Source: Amycolatopsis iheyensis (lineage in GTDB: Bacteria; Actinomycetota; Actinomycetes; Mycobacteriales; Pseudonocardiaceae). From it: 64,000 bases of DNA. The position numbers and the translations under genes are program-made. Shown here piece by piece: positions 37,097 to 45,758 of this stretch; the first letter of the stretch is position 1; each line of letters starts with the position of its first letter. The notes under the pieces are model-generated. The model saw only the letters and a list, made by a program, of their open reading frames with translations. It had not been told where the DNA came from and ran no database searches. Location of the stretch: contig NZ_JAMXQV010000001.1 in NCBI RefSeq assembly GCF_024703995.1, forward strand, positions 682,001 through 746,000, written 5' to 3'.

Positions 37097-39823
37097 CTAC
37101 CAGGAAGCTACTTCGTGGCGCGGCATCTGGTCGACGTCGCCGGCGTGGGACAGCCAGCGGTGGCCACTCGGCAGCTCTGTCCGGCGGTTGATGTTCAGCT
37201 TGCGGTACACCCTGGTCAGGTGCTGCTCCACAGTGGACACCGTGATGTACAGCTTCCGCCCGATCTCGCGGTTCGTGTGCCCCAGCGAGGCCAGCGACGC
37301 CACCCGCTGCTCCGCCGCGCTCAACGCGGACGAAGAATCATCTGAGGGCGGCGAAGGCGCGTCCGTGACCGCCGGGGCGCCCGCCGGCGTCAGGCTTCGC
37401 CACAGCGGCTCGGCGCCGCAGGACTTGGCCAGCTGGACCGCGCGACGCTGGGCCGTGCGGGCCCGGTTGTAGTCGCCCAGCATCTGGGCGCACTCGCTGA
37501 GCGACGCGAACACGTGCGCCAGCTCGAACCGGTCGTCGCAGGTCTGGAGCTGCTCTGCCGCCCTGCGGAGCATCGGGAGACGTTCCTTGAACTCGCTCAC
37601 CTCCGCCAGCGCCCGCAGGCACACCGCGTACGCCCGGACGCGCTCCTCGCCGCACCGCTCCAGCTGCTCCCGCAACAGCTTGCGGGCCTGGTCGGCGTGC
37701 CCGAGGCGGGCGTGGGCCTTCGCCGCGCTCAAGCGCCACGGCACCAGCTCCGGGTGGTCGAGGTCCCACCGGATCGCCAAGGTACGGACCGTCGCGAAGT
37801 CCTCCAGCGCCGCGTGGAGCCGGTCGGTCGCCAGGTAGTGGTTGCCGCGGGCGGTCAGGTACTGCAGCCAGAACGCCGTGCGCCGCACCGCCACCGGGAT
37901 GTCGCGCTTGAGCTCGGCCGCCGCCTCTTCGTAGCGGCCCATCCGGGTCAGCGCGTCCACCAGGTGCGCCAGCGGCAGCCCCACCATCGTGCCCCAGCTC
38001 TGCGCCGGCAGGATCGACAACGCCTGCCGCGCGCACCGCTCGGCCGCGTTCAGGTCACCCAGCCGCAGCGCGACACCGGCCTTGACGTCGGTGATCACCG
38101 CCCGCAACGTCGGCGACGTGTGCACCGCCTTCATCTTCAGCAGCTCGTCGCACCAGCGGTCCGCCCGGTGCGGCTCGCCGGCCAGGATCAACGCCTGCAG
38201 TGCCGCGACGACCTCCTCCAGCTGCGGCACCTCGATCAGCCAGCAGCTCTCCAGCACCTGCTCGGCCGCCGCGAGCGCTTCCTCGCGGTACTTCGACGAC
38301 AGCGAGAGCGCCAGGGCCTGGCTCGAGCACGTGCTCTCGTAGCGGCCCGAAGCCGGGCGTTCGCCCGCCACCCCCGGGTACCAGACGCGCACCCACTGGC
38401 TGCCCGCGAAGCACTCCGCGCTCGGCTCGGCCAGCACCGCGGTGGCCCGGTCGAGCCGGCCGTGCCACAGCAGCGAATAGAGGTAGTCGGCGGTGTTCGG
38501 CGTGCTCAGGTGCCCCTGGTCGAACGACTCGCCGAGCGCGCCGAGCCGCATCGCCGCGGCCGCCGGGTTCGTGCGGTGCTGGATCTGGACCAGCCGCGCG
38601 GTGAACGCGGCCGCCTCGCGCGGCGTCATGCTCTCCTGCTTCGGCAGGGTCAGGTACGCCACCGCGTCGTCGACGCGGTCGTCGCGCAACGCTTCCTGCG
38701 CGGCGCCCCAGAGCACCGGCAGGGCCCACGACTCGGTCGTCCCGCCGCGCAGCAGGTAGTTCGCGACGACGGTGTCCGGCTTGCCCTGCTGCTGCAGCCG
38801 GAGGGCGACCTCGAGGTTCAACGCCCGCGCCTCGTCCTCGGGCAGCTCGCCCCGCACAACCCGCGCGGCCCGCTCGTGGCGGAACCGGTGGTGCTCGATC
38901 AGGCCGCTGTGCTCGAGCGTGTTCAGCGCCGCGGTCACCTTGGCCTGGTCCATCCGCAGGATCTGCGCCAGGTCCTCGGCACCGCCGTGGCCGTCGAGGA
39001 CCGCGACCGCCCGTGCCGTCCGCACCAGGTGCGCCGGGCTGCGGTGCAGGCAGCTCAGCACCGCGTGTTCGTACGCGACGCCGGCGGTGAGCTCCGTGGC
39101 GCCCGCCTGGTCGCAGTCTTCCGCGAGGGCGTGCGTGAGCAGCGGGTTGCCGCCGGTGAGCCGGTGGCACGCCCCGGCCAGCCGGGCGGCCGTGTCCGCG
39201 CCGAGCCGCTCGGCGAGCACCTGCGCGACGCCGCCGACCGACAGCGGCGGCAGGGTCAGGTGCCGCGCGTGCGGCTGCCGGATGATCTCCGAGTGCAGCC
39301 GCGAGCGGGCCGGCCGCGCGCTGGCGGACTCGGTCAGGATCATCAGCACGCGCGAGACGCCGATGCGGTGCTGGATGTAGAGCAGCGTCCGCAGCGACGC
39401 GCGGTCCGCGAACTGCATGTCGTCGACCAGGACGACCAGCGGCCGCTCCTTCGACAGCTCCAGCAGCGCCACGCAGATGCCGTGGGCGACGCGCGCGTCG
39501 AAGCGCAGGCCGCTGCTGGAATCCGCGTCGGCGGCCGAAGCCATGATCCGGTGGGCCTGCGTCACCGTCTCCGGCGGCAGCAGGGGGTTGCCGAACAGCT
39601 GGTCCAGCATCCCCAGGTGGACGTCTTCTTCCGCGAAGGACCCGCAGGCGCTCAGCACCAGCGCCCCGGAGTCCGCGGCCCGTTCGGAGAACCGGCGGAG
39701 CAGGCTGGTCTTCCCGCTGCCGACGCCCCCGGTCAGGAGGGCGACGACCCCGTTGCCGCCGCGGCTTTCGTCGAGGAGCTCGATCAGACTGTCTAGAACC
39801 TTTTCTCGTTCCACCAAAGCCAT
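37097..39823 (-). CDS. LAL-family (large ATP-binding LuxR) transcriptional regulator
   Basis: The 908-aa protein has an N-terminal AAA-type ATPase with Walker A GGVGSGKTS (residues 32-40) and Walker B PLVVLVDDMQFAD, a long helical repeat middle of TPR kind, and a C-terminal LuxR helix-turn-helix (LSAAEQRVASLASLGHTNRE then STVEQHLTRVYRKLNINRRT). LAL proteins are commonly activators of antibiotic clusters. It lies at the left side of the putative biosynthetic locus and may activate it. Three CCCCAGT-type repeats lie upstream of its start. Confidence 0.95.
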   Translation of the reverse strand: MALVEREKVLDSLIELLDESRGGNGVVALLTGGVGSGKTSLLRRFSERAADSGALVLSACGSFAEEDVHLGMLDQLFGNPLLPPETVTQAHRIMASAADADSSSGLRFDARVAHGICVALLELSKERPLVVLVDDMQFADRASLRTLLYIQHRIGVSRVLMILTESASARPARSRLHSEIIRQPHARHLTLPPLSVGGVAQVLAERLGADTAARLAGACHRLTGGNPLLTHALAEDCDQAGATELTAGVAYEHAVLSCLHRSPAHLVRTARAVAVLDGHGGAEDLAQILRMDQAKVTAALNTLEHSGLIEHHRFRHERAARVVRGELPEDEARALNLEVALRLQQQGKPDTVVANYLLRGGTTESWALPVLWGAAQEALRDDRVDDAVAYLTLPKQESMTPREAAAFTARLVQIQHRTNPAAAAMRLGALGESFDQGHLSTPNTADYLYSLLWHGRLDRATAVLAEPSAECFAGSQWVRVWYPGVAGERPASGRYESTCSSQALALSLSSKYREEALAAAEQVLESCWLIEVPQLEEVVAALQALILAGEPHRADRWCDELLKMKAVHTSPTLRAVITDVKAGVALRLGDLNAAERCARQALSILPAQSWGTMVGLPLAHLVDALTRMGRYEEAAAELKRDIPVAVRRTAFWLQYLTARGNHYLATDRLHAALEDFATVRTLAIRWDLDHPELVPWRLSAAKAHARLGHADQARKLLREQLERCGEERVRAYAVCLRALAEVSEFKERLPMLRRAAEQLQTCDDRFELAHVFASLSECAQMLGDYNRARTAQRRAVQLAKSCGAEPLWRSLTPAGAPAVTDAPSPPSDDSSSALSAAEQRVASLASLGHTNREIGRKLYITVSTVEQHLTRVYRKLNINRRTELPSGHRWLSHAGDVDQMPRHEVASW

Positions 39824-39830
39824 CTGTCTA

Positions 39831-39908
39831 TCACCCCAGTGATGTTCCCCGCCGAAGGTGTGTGACCACCCCAGTGACGACCCTTCGGCGTAGCTTGCTA
39901 TCCCCAGT
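39831..39908. promoter_or_regulatory. CCCCAGT repeats and inverted repeat upstream of the LAL gene
   Basis: CACCCCAGTGA occurs at 39832-39842 and 39867-39877, and a third CCCCAGT at 39902, spaced 35 and 33 bp. The first copy is a TCAC-CCCA-GTGA palindrome. GCCGAAGG (39851-39858) and CCTTCGGC (39882-39889) form an inverted repeat. These could be operator sites; no binding protein is known. Confidence 0.4.
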
Positions 39909-40568
39909 TACTTCCGGTGACGAAGAGCCGGTCACCATCAACCGTGTGCTCTTCGGCAAAAACAAACGTAGCCGCCCCGGCACGGGTTGACCAGCGCAGG
40001 TGGAGGAGTGGAGAGCCGGGGTCGGGACCCCTCGCGCACCGCATTCACCAGGGTGAAAACCATTCGATTTTCGCTCGGTTCTCGAAGCGCGACCCAGGCC
40101 CTCAATCACCCATACGAGTGAAAAACCGGTTCCGGAGCGTCAGTCCGGCCCGGATTCTGACGGTTGGTGGCAGCTCCGTCACGGAGGGATGCAGATCGCA
40201 CGACCGGGGCACGCCGCATGAATGGGCTAAATCGGACATCGGGTCGGAATCGATTGAGGGTCTAACTCGTTCGGCCTAAACTGGCGCGCTCCGTGGTCGA
40301 CGCTCCGGCGAAGACCACGCAGAGTGGTGGCGGCCGGCAGGCGAGCAGAGGTGGAAAGCGGCCGCGGTCAGCCGAAAGCGAGATGATCTCCAGGTCGGAG
40401 GCCACATGTGCGGTCACCGTCGGAGGCGGATCTCTGACTGGGTGTCATGTGCCGTCACCTGATCGGACTAGAACCGCGCTCCACCTGGCCCGGCGGGGCG
40501 GTCCGGGGGTCTCCACCCCGCACGGGTTGGGATGAAGTGGGTCTCCCCCGTCAACAGCCGTGGACGAT

Positions 40569-40585
40569 AGGGGTCGAGTAGGGGT
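40569..40585 (+). promoter_or_regulatory. AGGGGT direct repeat, 11-bp period
   Basis: AGGGGT at 40569-40574 and 40580-40585 matches the paired motif found before four transcription units of the locus. No gene follows on this strand, so it may be fortuitous or drive an unrecognised RNA. Confidence 0.35.
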
Positions 40586-40943
40586 TCCGGTCCGCACGGA
40601 CCCCCCTGAACCGGGCAAAACGGGTACCGGCTCGGCGAGGCCCTCGGGGTGTCTCCACCCGCACGGCGGAATGGCGGCCGGTTTTCCGGTGACGTCCGGC
40701 GGGGCGGTGTCACGACCGGGTGACCGGAAAGAGAACGGTGGGAAAAGGCGCCGGAATGGCCCCGTGGCCCACTGGGCGGGAAGGTCTATACCTATAGGCC
40801 GATCGGAATTCCACCCGGGGCCGGCCGGGCCCGCCGGTCGCGCCAGGTCAAAAGGGCCGGTGCCGCGTTTCGGGCCGGTCGAGGGCGCATCCCGGTCACC
40901 GGACCGTGTCGTCGGAACGCGAAACACCGGCCGCGAACGCGAA

Positions 40944-40985
40944 AAGACCGCCTTGAACAGCGTTCGACGCTGTCAAGACGGTCTT
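40944..40985 (-). terminator. Terminator after the nucleotide-sugar dehydrogenase gene
   Basis: The left arm AAGACCGCCTTGAACAGCG pairs with the right arm CGCTGTCAAGACGGTCTT around a TTCGA loop, with one mismatch and one bulge. It starts 14 bp beyond the dehydrogenase stop. Confidence 0.75.
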
Positions 40986-40999
40986 CCGGGGGAAACGGG

Positions 41000-42247
41000 C
41001 TACAGGCTGGTCACCGCGGCGCCGGTCGCGGCCGCGCCGGTCGTGTCGAAGAGCCGGGCCGCCCCGGCCAGCACGTCGGCGCTGTACTCCCGGTGCGGCT
41101 GCAGCAGCACGACGAGGTCGGCGCCGGCGAGCGCCGCCGCCAGGTCCGGGACGCACTGCAGGCCGGCGAACACGTCGATGTACGGGTCGTGGAAGGAAAC
41201 CTCGGCGCCGCGGTCGCGGAACTGCGCGATGATCGGCTCGGCCGGCGTCTCGCGGGTGTCGGCGATGTCGGGCTTGTAGGTGACGCCCAGCACCAGCACC
41301 TTGGCGCCGTCGACCGCGATGGAGCTGTTCTCCAGGTGCTTGCACACCCGGTCGGCCACCCACAGCGGCTGGCCCTTGTTCACGTCGTTGGCCGTCTCCG
41401 CCATCCGGAACCGCAGGCCGAGCGTGGTGGCGTGGTGCACCAGGTACAGCGGGTCGGCCGGGATGCAGTGCCCGCCGACGCCCGGCCCCGGCCAGAACAC
41501 CTTGAAGCCGTACGGTTTCGTGGCCGCGGCACGGATCGTGTCCCAGACGTCGAGCTCCATGCTGTGGCACAGCTGGGCGAACTCGTTCACCAGCGCGATG
41601 TTCACCTGGCGGAAGGTGTTCTCGAGGATCTTCGCGGCCTCGGCCTCGCGCATGCCCTTGGTCAGGTGCACCAGGGTGACGCCGCGGTAGAACTCCGCGG
41701 CGCGGTCGCGCGAACGCTCGGTCAGCCCGCCGACGAGCCGCGGGGTGTTGCTCAGGTCGAACTTCGCGTTGCCCGGGTCGATGCGCTCGGGGGAGTAGGC
41801 GAGGTCGAAGTCGACACCGGCGACCAGGCCCGACTCCTCCAGGATGGGCAGCAGCAACGCGTCGGTCGTGCCCGGGTAGGTCGTGGACTCCACGATCACC
41901 AGCTGGCCCGGCTTCAGGTGGTCCCGCACGGTGGCGACCGCGGACTCCAGCGGCGCCAGGTCGGGCTGGTCGTCCTCCTTGACCGGCGTCGGCGCGCACA
42001 CGACGACGACGTCGGCCTCGGCCAGTGCGGCCGGGTCGAGGGTGGCGCGGAGGTTCCCGGCCACTTCAGACAGTTCGGCGTCCAGCACGGTGTCCACAGG
42101 GGACCGTCGCGCGTTGACGGCTTCGACGCGCTCGGCGCTGATGTCGAAGCCGGTGACCTGACGGCCGAGGCGCGCCTGCGCGACAGCCAAGGGCAGACCG
42201 GTGTACCCGATCCCCAGAATTACGATATGCCGATCGGTGTCAGCCAT
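41000..42247 (-). CDS. Nucleotide-sugar 6-dehydrogenase (UDP-GlcNAc/ManNAc type)
   Basis: The 415-aa protein has the NAD-binding start VILGIGYTGLPLAVAQARLG, the PTPVKEDDQPDL segment, the ternary YSPERIDPGNAKFD and the catalytic cysteine in GPGVGGHCIPADPLYL. It oxidises the C6 hydroxyl of a UDP- or GDP-sugar to a carboxylate in two NAD-dependent steps. The features are closest to WbpA/WecC-type enzymes acting on N-acetylhexosamines. It lies 36 bp downstream of the PIG-L gene on the same strand, so the two probably work on one sugar. Confidence 0.92.
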   Translation of the reverse strand: MADTDRHIVILGIGYTGLPLAVAQARLGRQVTGFDISAERVEAVNARRSPVDTVLDAELSEVAGNLRATLDPAALAEADVVVVCAPTPVKEDDQPDLAPLESAVATVRDHLKPGQLVIVESTTYPGTTDALLLPILEESGLVAGVDFDLAYSPERIDPGNAKFDLSNTPRLVGGLTERSRDRAAEFYRGVTLVHLTKGMREAEAAKILENTFRQVNIALVNEFAQLCHSMELDVWDTIRAAATKPYGFKVFWPGPGVGGHCIPADPLYLVHHATTLGLRFRMAETANDVNKGQPLWVADRVCKHLENSSIAVDGAKVLVLGVTYKPDIADTRETPAEPIIAQFRDRGAEVSFHDPYIDVFAGLQCVPDLAAALAGADLVVLLQPHREYSADVLAGAARLFDTTGAAATGAAVTSL

Positions 42248-42283
42248 GGCGATATCCTCGGATTCTTTCTGTGTTGAGGTCGG

Positions 42284-43006
42284 TTACCAGGACAGCCGGT
42301 ACGGGACGAACGACTCGCCGTATTCCCAGCAGTGCGAACCGCCGGTGGCGGCGTCGATGGTCCGGACGTGGGCGAGGGAGCGGGGCTGGCGGCCCGGGCG
42401 CATCTGCGTGCCGTACGCACGCAGCGCTTCTTCTTTGTCGCCCCAGTGAGCGGAGATGTCGACGTGCACCCACCACGGTTCCGAGTCGGCCGACCAGCGG
42501 TCCTCGACGCCGCGGTAGCCGAGCACCATCCGCGGCGTCGGCTTGAGGCCGGGGCCGTGGATGCGCGCGGCGGCGAACGCGGCCCGGAACACCGCCTGGT
42601 GGTCCTGGTGGTAGCCGCCGGCGGCCGGGATGACGAGCGCTTCCGGGCGCACTGCGGACAGCGAGCACTCGTCGTGGGACTCGATGAGGTTGACCAGGTC
42701 ACGCTGCTTGCTCGTGATGTCCAGCTCACCGGTTTCGTCGACCCACGCGATGGTCTGCGTGGTGACGCCGAGTGCCTTGCACGCGGTTTCGAACTCGGCC
42801 AGGCGCGTGTTCGGGTCGCTGTGGGAGCCCCACATCTTGGCGGCGCGCACGGTCACGCACAGGACGTGCACGCCGATGCCGGCGGCGGCGAGCCGCGCGA
42901 GGGTGCCGCCGGGGCCGATGGTCTCGTCGTCCGGGTGCGGGGCGACGACGAGCACCTGGTCGCCCGCCGCCAGCCCGAAGGGATGTGCTGAACTCTCGTT
43001 GCTCAT
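42284..43006 (-). CDS. PIG-L/LmbE family N-acetylglucosaminyl deacetylase
   Basis: The 240-aa protein has the zinc motif APHPDDETIGPGG (His24, Asp27) and the third ligand region GGYHQDHQAVFRAAF. The family removes acetyl from GlcNAc in mycothiol, GPI and glycopeptide antibiotics. A nucleotide-sugar dehydrogenase follows in the same operon. Paired AGGGGT motifs lie upstream at 43145-43170 on the coding strand. Confidence 0.93.
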   Translation of the reverse strand: MSNESSAHPFGLAAGDQVLVVAPHPDDETIGPGGTLARLAAAGIGVHVLCVTVRAAKMWGSHSDPNTRLAEFETACKALGVTTQTIAWVDETGELDITSKQRDLVNLIESHDECSLSAVRPEALVIPAAGGYHQDHQAVFRAAFAAARIHGPGLKPTPRMVLGYRGVEDRWSADSEPWWVHVDISAHWGDKEEALRAYGTQMRPGRQPRSLAHVRTIDAATGGSHCWEYGESFVPYRLSW

Positions 43007-43144
43007 CTGCGCCGACTCTTTCGTCTCGCGGACGCACCCCGTGTTTCGTCCCGGCTTCGAATGCGGGAACGCGGTCGGTGCGATTTCCGGGAATTCCGGG
43101 AAACCGTTCGATCGAAAGGCTAGTTAGGCGCTGGTGGGCGGACA

Positions 43145-43170
43145 ACCCCTGCCGCGTTTCGGTGACCCCT
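43145..43170 (-). promoter_or_regulatory. AGGGGT direct repeat, 20-bp period, before the PIG-L operon
   Basis: Read on the minus strand, AGGGGT occurs twice, 20 bp apart (plus-strand ACCCCT at 43145-43150 and 43165-43170), followed by TGTCC. It is about 140 bp from the start of the deacetylase gene and is oriented towards it. Confidence 0.5.
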
Positions 43171-43184
43171 AGCGGGCCCCTTAT

Positions 43185-43862
43185 TCAGTCGGCGAGTCCG
43201 TGCTGGTAGACGTACCGCACGGCTTCACTGCGGTTGCGCACGCCGATTTTCATGAAAACATTGTTGGCGTGCGTTTTCACGGTCGCTTCGCCGATCAGCA
43301 TGGCCGCCGCGATCTCGGCGTTGCTCAGGCCGCGGGCGATGAGCGAGAGCACTTCGGACTCGCGTGTCGTCAGGCCGGGAGCGCCGGTGCGGGAAGAGGG
43401 ATTGCCCCGCGCCGCGGGAATCGTCGGTGTGTCTTGCGTGAGCGCGGCCACCAGCCGCTGCGAAACCGCGGCGTCGAAGGTGATCTGACCCGCCGCGGCC
43501 GCGCGCAACGCGGCCGCGATCTGCTCGCGGCCGGCGTCCTTGGTGACGTACCCTTTGGCCCCGGCGTGCAGCGCGGCGGCGATCGACTCGTCGTCGACGT
43601 AGGTGGTGAGCACCAGCACCGCGACCGAGGGGTGCTCGGCGGCGATGCGCCGGGTGGTCTCGATGCCGTCGAGGACCGGCATGCGCAGGTCCATCAGGAC
43701 GGCGTCCGGCGGGTCCTGGGCGATGACGCGCAACGCCTCTTCGCCGTTGCTGACGTTGCCGATGACCTCGATGCCGTCCATCAGGTCGAGCAACGCGACC
43801 AGGCCTTCGCGCATGATCTGCTGGTCGTCCGCCACGATCACGCGGATCGCCGGTGCGCTCAT
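43185..43862 (-). CDS. NarL/LuxR-type response regulator
   Basis: The 225-aa protein has a receiver domain with acidic pocket VADDQQ, phospho-acceptor D58 in AVLMDLRMPVLDG and the conserved Lys in GYVTKDAG, then a LuxR HTH (LTTRESEVLSLIARGLSNAE then ATVKTHANNVFMKI). It is the partner of the kinase just upstream (4-bp ATGA overlap). Targets are unknown; the GGTGGA-rich region before its own operon is a candidate. Confidence 0.95.
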   Translation of the reverse strand: MSAPAIRVIVADDQQIMREGLVALLDLMDGIEVIGNVSNGEEALRVIAQDPPDAVLMDLRMPVLDGIETTRRIAAEHPSVAVLVLTTYVDDESIAAALHAGAKGYVTKDAGREQIAAALRAAAAGQITFDAAVSQRLVAALTQDTPTIPAARGNPSSRTGAPGLTTRESEVLSLIARGLSNAEIAAAMLIGEATVKTHANNVFMKIGVRNRSEAVRYVYQHGLAD

Positions 43863-45031
43863 TCCGGGACCTCGGCGGTGACCAGCCAGCCGCCGCGGGC
43901 CGGGTCTTCCGGCTGCCCGGCGACCAGGGAGCCGCTGACCAGCGCCAGCCGTTCACCCATCCCGACGAGCCCGTAGCCCGACGGCGGGGAGTCGGCCACG
44001 GGTTCGCGCGGCGACGGCACCTGTTCGTTGTGGACGCACAGGGTCACCTTCGCCGCCGAGAAGCCGAGCACCATGCCGATGGGGGCGCCGGGCGCGTGCT
44101 TCGCCGCGTTCGTCAGGGCCTCGCGACCCGCGCGCAGCAGGGAAATCGCGGTCTCCGGCCGGATCGGCCGCGGCTCGCCCGTGGTCTCGAACGTGACCGG
44201 GACGCCGTGGTCGTGTTCGTGCTCGGTGGCCATCTCCCGCAGCGACTCCGGCAGCGGCGGGGCGTTGCGGCGCAGTGCGGCCACCGCGCGCCGGGCTTCG
44301 TTGAGCCCTTCGTTGGCCAGGCGCCGGGACCGGCGCAGCCGTTCGAGCGCGGCTTCGCGGTCGCCTTTGACGCTCAGCAGGCCCTCGGCGAGGTCCAGCT
44401 GCACGCTCAGCGCACCGAGGGAATGGGCCAGCACGTCGTGGATCTCCCTCGCGATGCGGGTGCGTTCCTGCAGCGCCGCGGCTTTGGCGTGTTCGTCGTG
44501 CATCAGGCGGGTCTGCTCCAGCAGCAGTTCCGCCTGGTGCGCCTGGACCTGGTACTGCCGCCGGTTCAACCCGAACAGGGTCGAGATCAGCATCACGACG
44601 GCGTAGCCGAGCATGGTCACCCAGGATTCGCGGGCCAGCGCGCAGCCGGCCACCTCCACGGCGATCTCGAACCCGGCGAAGGCGATGATGAGGTTCGCGC
44701 TCACCCCGGCGAGGGCGGCGAAGACCCCGAGCGGGACGCCGGCCATCAGGATGGCCGTGCCGTCCGTGCTCCACCCGACCACGAGGGCGGGCAGGAACGA
44801 GCTGAGGGCCAGCGAGGCGGTCGACAGCCTCGGCATCGAACGATCGGTCAGCGCGAAGACCAGCCAGCACAGGAAGCTCGCGCCGCAGACCGTCCACACC
44901 AGCGGTGTCGCCCGCGCGGTGAGCAGCGCGCCGAACAGCAGCAGCGTGCTGACCACCTGGACGACGAGCCACCCCGGCGCGACCCGTTCGGCCAGCCCCA
45001 GTTCGGTGTCCTCGTCGCCCGGCCCCGCCAT
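43859..45031 (-). CDS. Sensor histidine kinase (HisKA_3 type)
   Basis: The 390-aa protein has about six N-terminal membrane helices, a coiled linker, a HisKA_3 domain with the phospho-histidine H198 in TRIAREIHDVLAHSLGALSV, and an HATPase domain (REALTNAAKHAPG and SGYGLVGMGERL). The lack of a large outside loop suggests sensing within the membrane. Two tiny membrane proteins precede it in the operon (4 and 184 bp from its start). It overlaps its response regulator by 4 bp. Confidence 0.94.
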   Translation of the reverse strand: MAGPGDEDTELGLAERVAPGWLVVQVVSTLLLFGALLTARATPLVWTVCGASFLCWLVFALTDRSMPRLSTASLALSSFLPALVVGWSTDGTAILMAGVPLGVFAALAGVSANLIIAFAGFEIAVEVAGCALARESWVTMLGYAVVMLISTLFGLNRRQYQVQAHQAELLLEQTRLMHDEHAKAAALQERTRIAREIHDVLAHSLGALSVQLDLAEGLLSVKGDREAALERLRRSRRLANEGLNEARRAVAALRRNAPPLPESLREMATEHEHDHGVPVTFETTGEPRPIRPETAISLLRAGREALTNAAKHAPGAPIGMVLGFSAAKVTLCVHNEQVPSPREPVADSPPSGYGLVGMGERLALVSGSLVAGQPEDPARGGWLVTAEVPE

Positions 45032-45035
45032 GGTC

Positions 45036-45182
45036 CTAGCTCTTCTTCTTGAACATCAGGACGATGACGCCCAGGAACAGGATCGCGAGCAGGGCGATCC
45101 CGCCGATGATCAGGTAGCGGTGCAGCATGATGTCCATGACGTCGCTCAAGCTCGTGTCCGCGAGCACGGTCGTGGTGTCCAT
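45036..45182 (-). CDS. Small single-pass membrane protein, 48 aa
   Basis: This short frame starts ATG 45182 (MDTTTVLADTSLSDVMDIML) and ends in a hydrophobic helix IIGGIALLAILFLGVIVLMF followed by KKKS, which predicts a single span with the lysines in the cytoplasm. It stops 4 bp before the kinase start. A GGAGA ribosome site lies upstream. The span resembles that of the 87-aa protein next to it. An accessory role for the kinase is inferred from position. Confidence 0.7.
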   Translation of the reverse strand: MDTTTVLADTSLSDVMDIMLHRYLIIGGIALLAILFLGVIVLMFKKKS

Positions 45183-45214
45183 CGTGAAAATCTCCGATCA
45201 ACCGGTTCTTCTGG

Positions 45215-45478
45215 TCAGTCCGCGTCTTTGTGCTTGACGTTGCCCTGCTTTTCGCGCTCGCTCAGGTAGTCGAGCGCCTTGGTGCCGAGCGCGCCCTTGT
45301 AACCGCTGCTCTTGTTGAGCTTGTTGCGCACGACGGGCTCGACCATCGACTTCGCCTGGTCGAACCGGCCCGTCTTCTTGAGGGCCATCACGACAACGCC
45401 CAGCACCAGCAGCAGCAACAGGATTCCGCCGCCGATCATGGCGAACCGGAGCAGCATGAAACCGATGACTTCACCCAT
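45215..45478 (-). CDS. Small membrane protein, 87 aa
   Basis: One N-terminal hydrophobic helix (FAMIGGGILLLLLVLGVVVM) is followed by ALKKTGRFDQ and a charged cytoplasmic tail ending EREKQGNVKHKDAD. It is the first gene of the operon with the 48-aa protein, the kinase and the regulator. No family is recognised. It could act as a membrane sensor subunit or a protein regulated by the system. Confidence 0.75.
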   Translation of the reverse strand: MGEVIGFMLLRFAMIGGGILLLLLVLGVVVMALKKTGRFDQAKSMVEPVVRNKLNKSSGYKGALGTKALDYLSEREKQGNVKHKDAD

Positions 45479-45571
45479 GGCGAATTACCTCCGTGATAAC
45501 TGTGTCCTACCCGTTTTCCGGGTGTTCTCCGCGCCGGTTCCGACTGCTTCCGACAGGAGGAACACTAGTGG

Positions 45572-45665
45572 TCCACCCGGGTGGAGCAGGACCTCCGCAC
45601 GGTGGAGATCCGGGTGGAGGTCCGGTGCCCGGGTGGGGCCCGGCCGGCCTCGTCCGTCGGGTGGA
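45572..45665. promoter_or_regulatory. GGTGGA-rich region with a 14-bp palindrome upstream of the two-component operon
   Basis: TCCACCCGGGTGGA at 45572-45585 is a perfect palindrome. GGTGGA recurs at 45580, 45601, 45613 and 45660, with GGTGGG at 45632. The region is about 95-185 bp before the operon start at 45478, fitting an autoregulatory site. Confidence 0.4.
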
Positions 45666-45717
45666 GCCGGTCCACTCGAACCGCGCTGACCTGCGCATAT
45701 GCTGGGCTGGACGCAAA

Positions 45718-45758
45718 GACAGCGGCCGAGCACGCGCGTGGCGTGCCCGGCCGCTGTC
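45718..45758 (-). terminator. Terminator after the flavin monoamine oxidase gene
   Basis: GACAGCGGCCG pairs with CGGCCGCTGTC, then one mismatch, then GCACGC with GCGTGC around a GCGTG loop. It lies 79 bp past the stop at 45838. Confidence 0.75.

Larger units (their letters stand above)
39824..40999. other. 1.18-kb intergenic region without a convincing gene
   Basis: Short open frames exist on both strands but none shows a recognisable domain. Visible elements are the CCCCAGT repeats (39831-39908), an AGGGGT pair (40569-40585), two GTCTCCACCC(C)GCACGG copies near 40508 and 40651, an AT-rich CTATACCTATAG patch near 40790 and a terminator at 40944-40985. Confidence 0.6.

Noticed and set aside
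39824..40999. Small genes in the 1.18-kb gap
   Set aside because: Open frames such as the one from 40560 lack ribosome sites and domain features, and their compositions look like non-coding high-GC sequence.
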